A stretch of 64,000 nucleotides of DNA from Allolobophora icterica (GCA_963556255.1 OY744608.1:31650654-31714653), one strand, 5' to 3'. Numbered from the stretch's first letter, positions 1 to 14,705 are shown. Notes: generated from the letters alone by a model not told the origin. A program made the numbers and translations.

Positions 1-1723
1 CTCATCGGCTTCCAGTGGACATTTGACCGGCAACATGATACACTGTAAAGACATTCTGACACATTCAAAGCATCTCTTTCATTGACTTATTCTAATGCTT
101 TGTTGATGCAAAGTTGTCTTCATCAAGATAAAGAGCAAAAACTGCACATCTGTGCTTTAACTAATTAATCGTGTTGGTCAGAAAGTGTAGTTGTGAGCTG
201 TTTCCCTCTCCCTGCTAATTGCAGGCAGCTGGGCTGGAGTACTATTGGATTTCAGCATCTGTTGGATTGTCTGTGTAATATAGATGTATTGTATTTATTG
301 GTTAAGATCAAGGCCGGGTCGTGGGTCATCAATGAACCCAGATTTTGGCAGACATATTGGTTTCTAAGAATGCATTTTCAGTGGATGACTTGTGTTTTAC
401 TACAGTGATTGAACTAGATTATCTGATTTTGTTAAAGGCCCTCAGGGAGTACCAGTTTTATATTACACTGCATATTCACATTTGTTTTGGTAGATGATGA
501 GACTGATCCTCATTTTGCGATCGACACCATCTCTTGCAGTGGCAGCATTGGTCAACTGTCCAATTCGTCTGATGGAGACAGAAAGAAAAAGCAGAAGAAT
601 TGGGTCAGTTTCACCTTCTAGCCACCATGTTTTGTTAGCTAGCTGTTATGTGGAGTCCAGCATTACTAGTTTTACCAAAATGGTTGGAAGAACTGGTTAG
701 TTGTTCAGTGGAAATGCATTTTATAGCAGTACATGTTTACACTGCTTTTGATCTATTTGTGAATTCTCTGGATTATTTATAGTTCGCATCAATTGGAAAA
801 GCGTTAAATCGAAAGAAGAATAAGTCAGGCTCCCTGTTGGATCAGGATTTAGATGGATGTGGATCTGGGTCAGGTGAATCCCTGTCCCATATATCCACTC
901 CTATCCTCCAACTTCCTCAGAGCACAAGCGTTCCATCGACTCCGCTCAGAAGTTCAGCTTCAGATGCCATGTTAGTATATTCATCACTTATATACGTCTG
1001 AATGTTGTTGTTATTGTTGTGACAATTTTTCCTAATTCCAATTGCTTTGTTGACCGCCATTGTTGAGAATGTGGCTGATGTTTTGCTACTCATGCTGCTC
1101 TTTCTCTTGCAACATTGTTAGTGCTGCTATGGTAGTAACAGAGCAAATATTTTACATTTTGTGAGTGGAAATAGAGTTAATAAGACCACAGGAGCGGATT
1201 GTGGGCAGTATCTGCATTTAATTCATGCCCATATGTTGGATTGGCTTAAATTTTATGAAAATGTAATTATCTGATGACAGGATAGCCTTTGATGACTAAG
1301 GCAGCTGTTAAGTATAATTACCTCTCTGCTTTGTTTCACTTGACCTCAAAAATGACTTTTCAAACAGATGTCAGAACAATGAGAGTTCCAACAAAGCAAA
1401 AATTCCAAAAGCAACAGTGGTCCATAAACTACATGTAGCGTATGGCTTTGCCTATGGTTGTATACTTAAGAATCTGTTTATATATTGCAGATGGCAAGGG
1501 AGAGGACTGGCCACCCGCCCTCATATGCTGAGGCCAAGAAATGAAGTTGCTAACACTTCATACCGATGGCTGCCCCAGGGCTAGCTTAAGGGACTGCTTT
1601 TCTCCTCCTCCTCCTCCTCCTCCTCCTCCTCCTCCTCCTCCTCCTCCCCTCCTCTTCCTCCTCCTCCTCCTCCTCCTCCTCCTCCTTCTTCTTCTTCTTC
1701 TTCTTCTTCTTCTTCTTCTTCTT

Positions 1724-1754
<31 letters not shown>

Positions 1755-4700
1755 TATATTGCAATATTATGTGTTTGTGGGATTTATAGACTTACAGAAG
1801 CACACAAAAAGGATCCGCTGTCTGAATTGGAGAAGCAGTTGCATGAGAAAGAGATGAAGCTGACTGATGTGCAGCTGGAGGCTTTGACCTCTGCACATCA
1901 GCTGGAACAGATGCGGAATAATATGACACGGATGAAGGTATGCATTACATCTGATGCAAGAATGATGCAAAACTTATGAAGTCACACCTGTTAATGCATT
2001 TTGACACAGTTTGTGATACAGATGCACTGGTGCTTCTGATGTTATAAGCATACTGCTATTCATAATTGCTGATGTGCTAGCTCAGGTGGCCTCATTCATT
2101 GTACGAAAAGCAGGCCTGTGTTGTGCCACTGAGGCCACCTTGAACCCAAAGTGGGCCAAATAAATGTGGCTGTCAGGGAGAAAATGGGATTATATTCCAC
2201 TGTGCAAGTGTGAAGAAAATTTATATTTGCTGAAGTTTCCTCACTTTTAATTTCATGCCTTTTAAGCCCCTAAGCACAACGATGTTGTCTGTGCTTGTGT
2301 AAGTATGGTATATGTCATTAAAAACAGAAAGTAGGCCTACTTCAGCAATAGGACTGATCTCCTGGATATTGACCTGATTACTGCTTGGTTTTGGTTTGCC
2401 ATTGGGTGATGCCTTGCACATGAAACACCAGTGCAATAGAAGTTACTAATTACAATTTACAATTCTAATTAGAATTACAATAGAAACACTGTGCAGATAA
2501 CTAGAAAAGTCACCAAAGGAGGAGGCTCACACATGCAAGTGGAGCCGATTACTTACCAGAGTTAATAGATGACACCATGTTCAGAGTTGCTGTACTAATG
2601 TTCATGGTGTAAAGACAATAGGTATTAGCATCTGCTGTTTACGATAACACCACTGCCCAACAGTTCCTCATTGGTGGTAAATGATGCAGCATCTGGATGT
2701 CCCTCAAACTGCCAGGTATTCGTCACTTGCTTGTGGTTAGGTCAAAGGGCTACCCATGATTGACAGTCACGTTCACTCCAAAGACTCGTTTTACTTCTCC
2801 ACCACAACCAGAATTACCTGTCTGTAGACAGCATGCATGCATCTGTAGAGCTGAGACCTTATTTAACCCTCTAACGATGAGAGAGAGTTTTCCATACATT
2901 TTGTACATGTTCATCGTTAAAGTGTTAGGACTACCTTTGGAGACCCTAGCTGTAGCAGCATCATAAAAAGGATTGTTTAAAACAAAGTCCTTATGTAGTT
3001 ACAGCATGGCTGTTTTGTGAATTAGAATAGTCAAAGTCAGCGAGAACAGGACCATTATCTGACCAGTGAAAAAGAATTGTAGGCAATGTGATCATCATTT
3101 TGTTATTTTAATTAAAGGATTTGGTGAAAAATGCAGACTTTGACAGACCGCTGCTTTAGATTTTTGAAACAGTGCACTAACACAATGTAAGTTTGTATTT
3201 TGTGTCACTATTAGCTTGTGATTTTGGATGATATATGCAATTTCTTTCAGAATGAAATCCAGTATCTGAAAGCCGACAATGACCGAATGCAGCAGGTGAT
3301 GTGCCAGAAAGGCATTCCGACACCTACTTCATCTTTATCATCTACACAGCGGGAAAGCCATCGAATCAGCCTTGAATGCCCTGCAAATCTAGGTGTGGCT
3401 TTAGATGACGTACTATTTTCAGGTAGTACTATACATGCATGTGTGTACCTGTTTCACCTTTATTTGCTGTTTTATTTAAATTTATTTCTGTACCGGTAGT
3501 TTTGTTTAGTGAATCCCTCTTTTGATTCAATTGATTTTAATAAACAAGAGTCTAAAGTACTTTGGAATATGATAAAGATGTCACTGGCAAGCAGTTAAAT
3601 CATATTTGTCAGTGGGGCAGATTTATAACCTGTTCTGATGATATTTATATATGCCTTTACAATTAGAACAATGGCATTATCAAGAGTAGTGGTGCTAAAA
3701 TTGTGGATCTGTTGATGCTTTTGATCTACAGAAATTCTCTTGGGAAATGATGGCAACAGAGAAGCACCCAAAATAACACTTTCTGTCAATCTTAACCAAC
3801 ACGCGAGCGACTGTTCATCTGGTCAAGAGGTATGATCAAAGAACACCTGTGGCAAGGACTGTGTGTCGGCTCAGTTTTATTGTTGTACATGAATGTGATC
3901 GAAATTAAACTTGTGATGAAATGAGTGGATTGGCTGCAGTAAGACTTGTGGTTATTGTTTTTGTTGTTGTTGTTATTACTATATTATTATATATGAAGAG
4001 TTATATGGCACAGGTTAATATAGCTAAGTGCATCACAAATGGTGTGGTTGTAGCTAATTCATGTACAAGCATCTTCAACTGGAAGTGAAACAGGTGGATA
4101 TGACGGTCAAAGTACATTTTAGTTCTGCAAATAGTTCCAGGATCAAATAATTGCTAGGAAAAACATTTTGACATACAAAATAACGTGCATACAGATGAAC
4201 ATCTATGCAGGCAGGCAAGCAAGGAGGCAGACAGGTATTGTTGTTATGCAGGGTCTGTTGCTTTTCGCTACCTCTGCATCTTGAAAGTGTACAGATGTAT
4301 GTATCATTAAGTATCTTGGAAGCTGTGAGATCTGTAGATAGAAAAGGTTCACTAGTGTACTTGTGAATCTTTGGATTTTCCAGTTTTTTTTATTTTCTTG
4401 ACAATGCCACTATTTACCTACTCATTGTATAGACAAGGTCAGGTCACTTAAGTAATGAATGTGCGTAATTATGTGTATAAGCTGTCATTTTCTGAATTTT
4501 GATTAGCTGAAGCCACAGACTATTCTGATTGGGCGATTAGCCATCAGTGAGAAAACCAACTGGGAAAACCTCAACCGAATTGTTTGTGGCAAATTCAAGG
4601 TGAGCTGTTTGTGAATGTATTTTATGTAGTGAAGTTCTGCTGTTGAAATGTAATCGCAATTGTAAGCTCAAAATTTCTAAAGTGTTACTTTAAAGCTAAG

Positions 4701-7700
4701 CGCAGGGCACCAGCGTATTCATGAGCACTGATTAGGATTAGATTTGATTTGACTAGGTTAGCAACTTGCCTCTGGGTAAAATTCCTGATGTAAACATATG
4801 CATGCAGAGTTCAATGCCCTTGTTAGAAGTTATGACTTCTGTGCCTGAACAAGAGAAAAATTCTGGGCTTTCCTGTGGTTGGACAAACTTGGTGGCTTCA
4901 ATTTTCTAGCGTGAAGTCAAAATGCGAGCAATATTCTGTTTACTGGCAACTCCTTGTGCATAGTACAGTAGTGTGTTTGGTTGTGCTCAGCTTTTCCAGT
5001 GTTTTCCAAGGCAGTCATTATTATTATTTGCTATTGTTATTATTATTCTTTTTTCCCTAGGTACATATGATCATTGATCGCTTTGGATTACAGTAATAGG
5101 GGAAGCATAGCTAGTCTTCACAGGTGTTTTTATCAGTGATAAAAGTGCTGCAAGAGCGACTGCTATTATTATTATTGTTATTGTTTACTTAAGTGGTTGA
5201 TTTAGAACATTACACATTGTAAACATCGTTGGATGATGCACCAGAAGGTAGTAGGGAATTAATATCGAATCACCAGAAGAAATTTTTGGCTTCCAGAAAG
5301 TCATTGTTGACTTTAGTGTGCCATTTGAATTTAAAAAGATCTGCTTCTGATTGTTTTAGGAATACTGCTTCAGCCTCGATCCAGACTCAGGTTTAGGATT
5401 ATCTGCTGACAGTGTCAAGAGTTTCTCGATTGGGGAAATGACGTGGTGCAAAGGTATGCATGGAAACAACGAATAGGAGATTATGGTTGTAGCAATATGG
5501 ACAGTAAATTGTCTGAGTTTGTACATTGTAGTTCTGTCTTTCCTCTAAAAGCTCTTATAGAATAGTTTTATAATATTTTTTCAGCTGATTATTATTTTTC
5601 TAGAATTTGGTAATCATGCCAAGCACTCCATAGAAATTTATCAGAGAGCATTCCGAATACTTTAGTGTTAAACTTGCTTGCGACTTGAGAAAGGCTTATT
5701 ATCTACATGTATCCATGTTTGAACATCTCTGAAACGTAGAGGTGTAAGGGTTAAAGCAAGGTGTATTGTACATTTGCTTAGTACCATTAATTAGTGCTTT
5801 ATGGGTTGATTGACACCACTACACAGATTAAAACACTTCTAGTGAATAAATGAAGCCTATATATATATATGCATCAGAACGTTAAACTAAAATGCCCTGT
5901 GCCTTCCCTGGTAGCGATGTTTGTGGGGCTAATAGCACGGCAACAGTTTGCACCAGAGGCACAATTTGAGTGCAGCGTACACAGCTGACTGGGTTCAGGT
6001 CAGTAATAAAAACCAGACCTTTAACTTACTAATAAAAGTAAAACAAAGTAGAGATAGTTGAAGCTATTTTTACAGACATGTTTTGTTTTTGCTCTAGGAG
6101 TTGAAGTGCCAGAACTTCTTCCGTGTGGTTATCTGGTTGGAGATAACTTGAACATTTCTTTGTTGCTCAGAGGTATTCACTCGACTTACTCTGCTCCTGC
6201 TTTTCTTTAACTTGGCACTTGGGGTGTTGGTTTTTGGGAAAAACTGCTAAGTTGTTTTGCCCTGGATTCCCACCCAACGGGTGAAAGAGAAAAGGAGAAG
6301 GAGTCAGTTGATTGATTAGGTTCTTCTGCAGTTACAGTTTAATCAACTGATATAAACTTAAAATGGGAGTTTCTTAGCCTTTTCTGCCTCTGTAAGAAGT
6401 TGAAAAGCTTTTTTGTACTGGCAGTTTGGTTTTGCTAAGTTAGCTAGACTGTCAATTGAAAGTTCAGAGGTTCAAATCCCACCTTGTCAGAAATTTAATT
6501 TAAATTAACTTTGCATGATGAGCACACTGACCTTAAACTCTCAGTGAGAAAATCAAGTGATGAGTGAGAGGACTGATCACCTGACCTAATATGCAGAGTC
6601 AAAGAAAAATTCAGTCGCTCTTACTTTATATCCAAGGCTTCTTTTCAGGATTATTGGAATGATCTTCTTCTAAGTTCAGTCAAAGTTTGCTTGTGTGTGT
6701 GTAGAGATTTTTCATTGTGTGAAGTATTAATCAGATTCGTGGATTGATTGTGATTTAGGTGTTGATGAGAACAGAACCGATTCATTGGCATTTGAGACAC
6801 TCATTCCAAAGTCAATCGTCCAGCGCTATGTTAATCTGTTGACTGATCATCGCAGAATAATTCTCAATGGTCCTAGTGGAACAGGGAAGACATACCTGGC
6901 ACGAAAACTGGCTGAATATCTTGTTCTACGGTTAGCTGCTTGCCTGCATACTGCCAGACATTTTCTATCATAATGTAAATTATATTGTAAATAGAGTATA
7001 TGATGTTGAAAGTGTTTGCATACTGTAGTCTTTGTATGCAAAACCAACAGGAAATAAAGCATAGAGCAACAGAAATTGGAAGCAGGATTTTTGTTTCACA
7101 ACTGCTTTATTGTAGGTCATGTTAATTTTTTAATAATTTTTTTAACTGTGGAGTTTGTTTGAAAAGATTTTTTGGAACTTGAAATGTAGGGGCTTGTTTA
7201 CAAAACAAAATTGGCAGAAATTTTAGGAACTTGAAATTTAGGAACTTTGTTTACAAAACAAAATTGACAGAATTTTTATTAGAAAATTGCGAAACAAGTG
7301 CAAAATTATAAAACAAAATTTGAAAAACAATTTAATAAACAACTTTATAGTGATTCTTATTAATTTATTAATAATTTGTGAATATTATCCAATATGGAAT
7401 TAATTTTAAAAGAAATTAGAGGAATTTAAAATTTTATATAGTAAACACAATGTAGCTATTTCAGGTATTTGAACTGGCTACACAGTTTGATGGACTTTTT
7501 AAAACGTATGCCTTTGTAAATGGAATATATGCTAATCTGCTGTTTTTGAGTATAGGTCTGGAAAGAAACTGACCAACAAATCTGTGTCAACATATAATGT
7601 TGACCACAAATCAAATAAAGAACTTCGACAGTACCTGTCTAACATTGCTGATCAGTGTGAACAAAACAGTGCCGATCTTCCAAGTGTCATAATTTTGGAC

Positions 7701-10700
7701 AATCTGCACCACGTTGCTTCACTGGGCGAAGTATTCGATGGGTTTCTTAGTGTCAGAAATCGTGCCAGGTTTGTTTTTTGTTTGTTAGATTTTTTTGACA
7801 CAAAAGCACACCCAATCTATCAGTTGTGTTTTTGCTTTTGAGACTTTTATAAGATTACAGTATCTTTGTGAGGTTCTTAAAACATGCTATATAAGTGTTA
7901 TGATACATACATACATACATCATACATACATACATACATACATACATACATACATACATACATACATACATACATACATACATACATACATACATACATA
8001 CATTCATACATACATGCTTACATGCATACATCCATATAAGAGTGCTGTTAAGGCAAGCTAATCCATGCTACACTGTACTCCAATTATTGAATCAGCTTTC
8101 AACCATGGGATGTGCTTTTGGTCAATTCGTTCATACTTTTGATTACAAGAGGGGCAACCTCAGGATCTGTAAGCGTTTGTTTGACTGAATTAGATGAACA
8201 TTCTAACATCATCTACTGCATCAAATGGACAGGGATTTTGAGAGCTTTTGCAAAAGTGGTACACACATACAATTATACATGTACGACGCTGTACGTGTAA
8301 ATGCTTACTACTTTAGGTGAAAGAGTAAGGATGAAAAGTAAGCATGCGCTTTAGTAATTACATAAGAAGAATGGCTTATTTTGCACTTTTGGCAGTGAGC
8401 CGTTCCTCTTAAAAATTTATAGGTCATTTACAATACACACGAATTTTATAATTGTTTAGCTGACTCGTCAAAATCAGTAATACAGCGACTAATTCTTTTA
8501 TCGTTACTATGCTATTATTGTTACCTCTGATTACGGATGAAGAAAAACAGTTGTTCATGTTTATTAATTGTGAATTATTTGTGTTTTTCAGTCCGTACAT
8601 GATTGGAACAATGAACCACGTGACAGGCTCCACCACAGATCTCCAGCTTCATCATAACTTCCGCTGGGTCCTTTGTGCCAATCACGTGGAACCAGTGCAG
8701 GGTTTCCTCAGTCGCTACTTGCGCCGTCGTCTCATAGACGACCGGTCTCACTCAGACGACGTCTGCAGCGACATGGACTCCATCATCGAGTGGCTGCCTA
8801 AAGTTTGGCAGCATCTCAACAGATTTCTCGAGACTCATAGTTGCCGTGAAGTCACAATTGGTAAGGATGTCAATCCCTGGCATTTGATACAGCTTACTAC
8901 ATTTCCATTCTAATCTATGGACTTCTATGGTGCCATTAAAATAATGCACAAGGCATGAGTTGATTGCTTGAAATTAAATCGTAGTCAGAAATCATGATCC
9001 ATAAGCTTATACTTAAAGGAAATCAGGCAAAAAATTTCTGGACTTTTGGTCAAAATTTTAGACATCATTTGGCAGGAAATCGCTTATAAAAATTCGACCT
9101 GTCTCTACCCGATGCATTAATAACAGAATTTGGCCTTAATGCAGCATGTGACATAATACAGTTTTTAGCACAATAAGGCAGAGGTTCGGATGCAGTAATT
9201 AGAAGCAAAAGATCTGTATTTGTGATCTTCTGGCTGATGTAGTAGGCAACAGGTGGTCCCCATATCTCTGCTGAGGTCGCAGTAAGACTTTGATTTTTTT
9301 ATGGCTTTATGGTTTAGTCAGATGAATTGGTGAATTGTTTGAGGTGACTGAATACGGGGTTTCTTCCATTTCAGGTCCTCGACTCTTCCTTTCATGTCCA
9401 ATGAGCTCAAGTGCTGTTCAGACGTGGTTCATTGACCTGTGGAATTATTCTATACTCCCATACATGATGGAAGCAGTTCGTGAAGGCATTCAGGTAGGCT
9501 TTCAGCACCCATAATTAGCAGTAACAATTACCATTGTTTTATTTTCGTAGTTCCTAGATTTGACATTTAGTGCAGAGTGCACACAGGAGTTTTTTTTAGA
9601 GACATGCTGTATCTGATGTAATCAAATTGCAGAAATGTTACCGTTAATTATTTTAGTACTTAATATAACACCTTTTAAGTACTTCAGAAAAGGGCTAAAC
9701 AATGCTGAAAGTCACTCAGTTGTGGATAAAAGCATCAAAGCACAGATCTAGTAATTTTCAGAGGATCATATTACATTGCAGATTCAAGGTCAATTCCAGA
9801 GTGATTTCTGTGTTTCTCATAGTGTGTTGTGTATGCCTGAGTTTAATTAGATACACGTTACTTGAATGAAATCACAGGTTACCTTGACTGTCTTAATGTG
9901 AACTCATTCTTAATGTGAACTGTTAATTCATTCTTAATCTATACTGTTGATTAATTTTAGAATTTTAATGTACATGTAGGTTTTATCGTATAGCCATAAT
10001 TATTTCCAACTGTGCAACCCAAAGTATTTTTTAGCAACTTAGTCTTATTTAACATAACAAATAATTAAGGCCAATGCTGTGATTTGATTTGCTACTGTTT
10101 TTGTGACCTGCTGAAACGCATTTGCTTTTAGTCATACGGATGCAGAGCTCCATGGGAAGATCCTGCTGAAACAATCATAAAGACATGTCCATGGAACCAG
10201 TCTCCAGACGAATGGACGTCTTTACTAAGACTTCGTCCCGAAGACGTCGGTTACGATGGACAGATGACGCCAACAACAGCCGGAAATAGCAAAATTCATC
10301 CGATAGCACAGGGAGACAGTGTGACAACTGACCCCCTAGTATGATCTGTTAAATTCTTTAATAATTTTAATTTAAATGTTTAACGATAAGCGTTTTAGTA
10401 GGAAGCCAAAGTACCTGCCATTTACACAGGTGTTGAATTCGTTTACTTTGGAGGTCAGATGAGATGTTGAAAGATATCAACAGCCATTAATATCTCTAAC
10501 TTACGTTGCTCGTGTGCAAATAATTCCATGTTTGTGCAATTGGCCAGCAATCGCAGCACAACTTCAAACAAATTTGTTTCATGTTTGACACACAGCAGAG
10601 CTTTGAAATTATAAGCATTGGCATATTCCTTTTTATGATATAAAGCTAGCTGGGTTTTAATCAAAGAAAGAAACACAAAGACTTTGTTCTCAACTCTGCC

Positions 10701-11324
10701 ACTACCCGTACTGTTAGTGCCAGTCCTAAGTCTAGAAAAAGAAGAAGGGTGACGTCAACGGCCTTGGTAGCCATGAGAGAACATTAAACACTGGAAACTA
10801 CGACTCTGTTCTTGTCTCAAAATGGCAGCCTATTCCATCCCATTATGTTTGACAGCTGCAACCTGTTGCCTATTTGAGGAATAAATGACTTGGCTCAGGT
10901 GAATTTGCCACCAGAATTAGAAGAATCAGGCAACTCACATAACCAATAATTATAATTATAATAACAATGCCTTTGTCTTCCAAGGTACCCTTAATCCACT
11001 GGATCTTGACAAGTTCTAGCCATCCCAGAATGTGTTTCGTATTCTCTGGATAATTTGTTAATTCCTGAGAGATCATAGGTACCTCGGGGAAACAGTTAAT
11101 AATAACAGATTCATTAATGATAATGATAATACTAATAATAATGTTGGTGTAAGAATTTTTGAATAATTTGGATTTATACTTGTAAGTTTCTGTCGTATAT
11201 GTCAAATAGTTTGTTTATTTTGTAGTTGAAGCTTAACATGCTGTTGCGGTTGCAAGATGCAGCAAATTCTTCTGGAGCTGTAAGTGACAACGAGAAAAAG
11301 AACACAGAGAAAATCATGAAATAA
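1..11324 (+). CDS. NAV: Neuron navigator (NAV/UNC-53/sickie) homologue, 3' fifteen exons, partial at 5' end
   Basis: Exons read from splice sites: <1-44, 494-603, 783-970, 1790-1937, 3251-3422, 3732-3829, 4507-4599, 5360-5453, 6098-6172, 6759-6930, 7556-7768, 8592-8860, 9375-9493, 10132-10338, 11226-11324 (TAA). All have AG/GT borders, and phases chain without a break to give 699 residues. Order: serine-rich stretch; basic segment ending KKKQKNW; coiled coil (exons 4-5, e.g. ELEKQLHEKEMKL); then the C-terminal AAA+ module with Walker A GPSGTGKT (6869-6892) and a Walker-B-like VIILDN (7686-7703). Downstream come LQLHHNFRWVLCANH, LRPEDVGYDG and a last exon with NMLLRLQDAA. In the family these proteins act on the cytoskeleton and microtubule ends and guide axon and cell migration. 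The arrangement and local sequence match NAV C-termini closely. The first listed exon (1-44) is the least certain; it is supported mainly by its GTAAAG donor and correct phase. Confidence 0.93.
1601..1753. repeat. (TCC)n followed by (TTC)n microsatellite in NAV intron 3
   Basis: About 150 bp of pure polypyrimidine triplets, first TCC then TTC, lying 36 bp upstream of the exon starting at 1790. It produces spurious long ORFs (poly-Pro/Leu on +, poly-Arg/Gly on -). A purine/pyrimidine mirror tract of this type can form triplex DNA, and it sits where a polypyrimidine tract could affect splicing. Confidence 0.97.
7904..8016. repeat. (CATA)n microsatellite in NAV intron 11
   Basis: About 28 tandem CATA tetranucleotides with a single interruption near the start and a few degenerate units at the end. 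It lies within the intron between the exons ending 7768 and starting 8592, and reads as Tyr/Ile/His repeats in every frame. Confidence 0.97.
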
Positions 11325-11604
11325 CTGCTAGTCATAGCCGACTGCCTACAAGAAACCCTGGGATCTCATTCAAGTTTTATGAAGACGTCTAGGAGCTTCC
11401 AACTTGGAAACAAATCATATGGCAAAAGTACTTGTGATAAGTTCTTATGAGGGGCTTTATAAGAAAAAGACTGAGACAATGCCGGTTTTGGTGTTGCATG
11501 TAATTAATTTGTTTTGTAATTATGAACTATAACCTTGAATGTTAACCGAAACCTGATCAGTTGCTTACTGGCTTCACAAGATTAGTTGCAGTTTCATTGT
11601 ATTT

Positions 11605-11610
11605 AATAAA
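11605..11610 (+). promoter_or_regulatory. Poly(A) signal of the NAV homologue
   Basis: AATAAA 281 bp after the NAV stop codon, in an AT-rich context and followed by no further recognisable NAV exon. This is the first canonical signal downstream of the stop, so it is the likely cleavage signal; alternative distal sites cannot be excluded. Confidence 0.55.
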
Positions 11611-14587
11611 CATTAATCTTCCATTTGAAGTCCTGCTGACTGCTACAGCATCTGTTCGTTTTAGCCTGAGCCATAGACCAACGACAATTAACAGTTTTTA
11701 CTCATGATGAACTTTTGTCATTGTTTATCTGCCAAGTAGATTATCTGCATGGCGCTGTAAAACAACTGATTTGAAAATTTGTCATCAATTGGTTTCTGTT
11801 TCAGACTTAAATTCATTTGTTATGTGCTTTCCAGGAAACAGTTTTGTTTCCTTTGCACTCATTGCTACATATGCAAGTTTGTGATTGTTGAAAGTTTAAT
11901 CTTGGTTGTTTCAACAGTAAACGAGGATGTGCAGCAATACTCGATAAAATGTGCCTATACTTACCTCTTAGTCAGGTAGTTGTTTGTTTAAGAGTTTAAA
12001 AGTTTTAATATTCGAAATGTAACATCATTTTAGACAGGTTTTAATTGCAATCTGTCTGGTGTACATTGTTCATTCCAATCTGTGATCATGTTATCATGTA
12101 TGAATAGTTGCAGCTGCTTGAAGAGTAAAGGATTCACTTTTGCCTTTAAGCTCTTCGTTTTCTACACAGTTTGTCCAGTTGCAATTTAAAAGTCTCTGTG
12201 CAATGTGGCATTCTTTTGTCAAATCACTCATTCTCTTGTTATGACAGATTAGTGAAATTGCAATGATTCTTCAGATTAGAGTTGGTTGAGCACCATCGAA
12301 TCTTCTGGTTCCCTGCAGCAGCAGACACTGTTTGATTGACAGGTGGTCACTTTACTGTAGTTAAGACAATTTAAGTTATCTTCATCAAAATTTAATTGTA
12401 AATTTTACTGGGTTAGGTCCATTATCGCATTACATTTATCCTCTAACACATGATTTCTTAGTCTTGTGTATAATGCATGTGGGTGTTCTTCTATACCGGT
12501 TGTAAATTTTTCATCATTGTTTTCACCCAAGACTTTCATCACTGCACCCATTTGAATGAGCACATTTCCCACATACAGACCATGCTTTTCTAATATACAA
12601 ATACAAATCTGAATTTTGTCACAATCAATAAATAATAAGTCTGACATCCTTTCACATACAGACTGCCATATATGCTTAGCATTGTAGCAGTTGATGAATT
12701 GCCAAGTTCTGCGTCCAGGGCTAGTATGAGGCCGTATTTGCAGTTTATCTTCCCTTCCCCACAGGCTTATACCAAAATTATCCTGCCTGATGAGAGAGAA
12801 AATATTACTTCAAGGTCACTACACGGTTACTGTAATTATAAATGTCATTTTTATGGAGGCACAAGCTGCAACTGGATACCAGTGTCACAGCTGATCAATA
12901 CGAGTAATCAAAACCATTTATTTCTATCTTCAGTCTTGCTGAGAACAAAATATCTACTTTTTGAGTAATCTTATCACTTATTCTGCTTGAAGTAATAGAA
13001 TTTTCATGTTTTTGTATAATGATATGATTAATACAGTGGGTGTAACTTCAGTGTACGTACCGACCGGTACTTGACAACACAGTATTGTTTTAAAAAGATT
13101 CACCTGATGGCCAGTATCTAGTTGAGAACAACTAGCAAACCCTAGACAACCCTTCTGACACGATGCAGTGCTCGTGAATAAGCTGGTGCCCTTTGCTTAG
13201 CTTCCGAGTAGAGCTTTAGAAATTTTGAGATTACGATTACAAAAAACGTGCCTATTTGAACCCATTCCAAGCTTCCTCCTGAATGACATTTTTGTGAGCT
13301 ATTTTTTCGCTTTCTTGCACAGCTCTACAATGACTGAGGAAGTCCTACCAATGGGTCAAATATGTAGAATCATTTAATTGTCTAGCACTCGAGAATCTTG
13401 GAATACGAGTGTACATCTTTGTGAAAGCAGCAGGTAGCACATTGCACAAGAGCTGCATGACTTAGGCTGTATCCATTTATTTCATTGCTTTCATTTATTT
13501 TGAAAAAGATGGAGACAATTTTGCTCACCAGCAGATGTTTTGCCAACAGCAACTGTTTAACCTCATGCCAAAGTACCTACTGGGAATCATGAAACACTGT
13601 TTAAAATTTAGATAATTGCAGCATTTTATACTTCTTGCATACATTTGCTGCTGATTTGAATTTGCTAGGCTACTGCATCTGATCATCTTCACCAGATTAA
13701 GTGGCCTTTAGTTCTGATTCCTCGGCAATGTAATTTGTACCACTTGGTGTTTATGCAGGTCATTGTCCTCCTTCAAGATACTTCAATGTAGCTAACTAAA
13801 CTCGTAATCCGATCTGATCCAGCTCAAACCTAGTCAAGAGCTTGATTCGTTCATCCATGCAATATATGAATTTGTTTCCTTCTATACGATCTGCTTCCAT
13901 CATAGTGACCTTATTAATTTCTTTGTATTGATGTGCATGAACAACTTTTATTCTCTCCTTGTGGGTATGCCTTTATAGGGGATATGTCAGCTTTTGTCCA
14001 TTGTAACCGTGGTGCCAAGTACAGCAACTACCTTACTGAGTATTAATTACGTATTGGACTACATGTGCAGTCCAGAAAAAGATGCTGTTCGTTGTATTAA
14101 ACTTTCCCAAACATACATCACAGAGCTTCCAGTTTAAGGCAAAGCAAATATGCAGATTAGTAGATAATTTATTTATTTATCATCTTAAATTAAAAAGACC
14201 CACTACATGTTTGTACAATGTATACTGATCATTACACCATTGAATCGACTTTGCATAATTCTGCTGTGGCTATGAAAAAAAATTGGTATTCATAACATAT
14301 TGTGCTATCAGACTTTCAGTATCTTCTTGATCAATTATTTGTTTTCCAACAAACAAATGAACAGTTTATTTGCTTCATTGCAGTCTTGTATTTTATAATG
14401 AATTTCTGAAATCATTTTAATTTTGTGATTATTCATAGGTTTGATTTTCTTGTGAATTGTCTTCAGCTGTGCACTTCTGCTTTAGGTTTGCAATTACAGA
14501 TCTTTAGTGTTGAATGGTTTGGGTGTTGCTCATTTTGGAAACTGATCCACCTAAAAGTAAAAATTGGTCATTGAAAACATCAGAAAA
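11611..14587. other. Gene-free stretch downstream of NAV
   Basis: About 3 kb of unique-looking AT-rich sequence. ORFs here are short, lack recognisable motifs and are not supported by splice sites. It may include a distal NAV 3' UTR. I see no RNA gene or element ends. Confidence 0.5.
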
Positions 14588-14705
14588 CTGAATTTATCTA
14601 TCTATCTACAAGATTTATATACCGCCTCTTCAAGGAATCTACTCAGAGGCACTCCTGACCCAGGCCCGATCAAAAAGAAATGTCTTAAGAAGACCGTAAA
14701 AGGAA
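14588..14705 (-). mobile_element. LINE 3'-end fragment (CR1/L2-like)
   Basis: Read on the minus strand this ends a reverse-transcriptase ORF with the pattern KTFLFDRAWVRSASE-stop. A stem-loop follows, whose halves are GCCTCTGAGTAG and GAAGAGGCGG, then TATAAAT and a short TATC tail. The same arrangement closes the LINE pieces near 18.3, 20.95, 35.8 and 55.8 kb. Confidence 0.6.

Noticed and set aside
1541..1789. Open frames over the TCC/TTC tract (poly-Pro/Leu on +, poly-Arg/Gly on -)
   Set aside because: Pure microsatellite translation inside a NAV intron; no coding signal outside the repeat.
8509..8913. 134-residue single-exon ORF
   Set aside because: It is the NAV exon 8592-8860 plus read-through into both introns; splice sites and homology define the exon limits.
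12405..12968. 80- and 98-residue ORFs downstream of NAV
   Set aside because: No recognisable motif, no convincing splice sites, length expected by chance in AT-rich DNA.
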